Positions 17,033 through 17,443 of a stretch of DNA of 17,443 bases are shown one piece after another. The notes beneath the pieces were generated by a model. That model worked only from the letters and a program-made list of their open reading frames with translations, did no database searches and was not told the DNA's origin. The position numbers and the translations under genes were made by a program. The stretch spans positions 1-17,443 of the forward strand of contig JAEEPD010000123.1 in the NCBI GenBank assembly GCA_016284575.1, read 5' to 3'. The DNA is from Bacillota bacterium. GTDB lineage: Bacteria; Bacillota; Clostridia; Peptostreptococcales; Anaerovoracaceae. Position 1 is the stretch's first letter, and every line of letters starts with the position of its first letter.

Positions 17033-17049
17033 CAGAGAAAAACTCTGTT
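17031..17049 (+). promoter_or_regulatory. Intercistronic hairpin before the cohesin gene
   Basis: AACAGAG (17031-17037) and CTCTGTT (17043-17049) form a perfect 7-bp stem with an AAAAA loop. It overlaps the stop codon of the dockerin gene and lies just before the AAAGGAGG ribosome site at 17053-17060. No T-run follows, so it is not an ordinary terminator. It could mark an RNA processing or stability site that sets different amounts of the dockerin and cohesin messages, as described for the cip-cel cellulosome operon of Clostridium cellulolyticum. Confidence 0.5.
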
Positions 17050-17067
17050 CAGAAAGGAGGACAGCTG

Positions 17068-17443
17068 ATGAAAAGACTTAAAAAAATACTGGCTCTCACT
17101 CTGAGCATGATGCTTATCCTCGCATCTCTTCCCTCCGCAGCCTTTGCGGAGGGGGAGATGCCGAAGATCAGCCTTTCAAAGGAGAGCGCAAAGCCCGGCG
17201 AGAGCGTGAACGTGACAGTTGATCTTTCCGACAATCCGGGGCTTATGGTGATGATCTTCAGCGTAAGCTACGACAAGGGAAAGCTGTCGCTTTCAGGTGT
17301 ATCTGCCGGCGGTCTCAGCGGCTGGGATGTGAGCGGAGACAATCTTCTCTGGCTCGGCAGCGGAGACAGCGATTTTAACGGCACCATATTCACTCTTAAT
17401 TTCAAGGTGGACGATGCAGCTCAGGCAGGGGAGGTCCCTGTGA
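17068..17443 (+). CDS. Secreted cohesin-domain protein (partial, runs off the window)
   Basis: The open frame runs from the ATG to the window end (125 codons plus one base) with no stop. AAAGGAGG lies 7 nt upstream. A signal peptide (1-27, cleavage after AFA) is followed at once by a cohesin module: ISLSKESAKPGESVNVTV, then DNPGLMVMIFSVSYDKGKL, then GTIFTLNFKV at 105-114 and GEVPV at the edge. This matches the type I cohesin order: G-x-x-V-x-V strand, pGi-x-x-x-x-F-x-x-x-YD-x-x-x-L, and dG-x-x-x-x-x-x-F-x-V. Cohesins bind dockerins outside the cell. Its place right after a dockerin gene suggests that the two products bind each other. Whether more cohesins or a cell-wall anchor follow cannot be seen. 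Confidence 0.9.
   Translation, partial: MKRLKKILALTLSMMLILASLPSAAFAEGEMPKISLSKESAKPGESVNVTVDLSDNPGLMVMIFSVSYDKGKLSLSGVSAGGLSGWDVSGDNLLWLGSGDSDFNGTIFTLNFKVDDAAQAGEVPV

Noticed and set aside
1..17443. CRISPR arrays, insertion sequences, tRNA or rRNA genes
   Set aside because: No direct-repeat/spacer pattern, transposase frame, terminal inverted repeats or RNA-gene signatures were seen on either strand.

Overview
The window reads as chromosomal DNA of an anaerobic, Gram-positive gut- or rumen-type Clostridia member; this is inferred, and no marker gene is present. The signs are Firmicutes-style signal peptides, strong AGGAGG ribosome sites, moderately GC-rich codons, and a dockerin/cohesin pair. 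All genes lie on the + strand and are tightly packed. The first 164 bases hold an upstream terminator and a strong promoter but no gene.

Region 1 (about 118-2225) is a regulatory cassette of three genes joined by 4-bp ATGA overlaps: an ECF-type sigma factor (183-725), an unrecognised polytopic membrane protein (722-1513), and a PrsW-like intramembrane protease (1510-2145). A hairpin with a T-rich tail, flanked by two TTGATCAA palindromes, closes it.

Region 2 (2240 to the end) looks like a second transcription unit. A 115-aa two-helix membrane protein (2240-2587) overlaps by 4 bp a 2787-aa secreted protein built of Ig-like modules (2584-10947). Thirteen bases later comes a 2023-aa secreted protein (10961-17032) with a large unrecognised beta-rich middle, FN3/Ig-like modules, an InlB/Flg_new-type repeat and a C-terminal type I dockerin. 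After a small hairpin the window ends inside a secreted cohesin protein (17068 onward, partial).

Working hypothesis (inference): the dockerin protein docks on the cohesin encoded next to it, forming a surface or extracellular assembly with no recognisable glycoside hydrolase, so not a classical cellulosome. The sigma/membrane protein/PrsW cassette may sense an envelope or substrate signal and control these very large proteins by regulated intramembrane proteolysis. The 115-aa protein and the 263-aa membrane protein are the candidate anti-sigma or sensor components, since no zinc-type anti-sigma factor is present. This is loosely comparable to SigI/RsgI control of cellulosome genes in Clostridium thermocellum, but with different parts.
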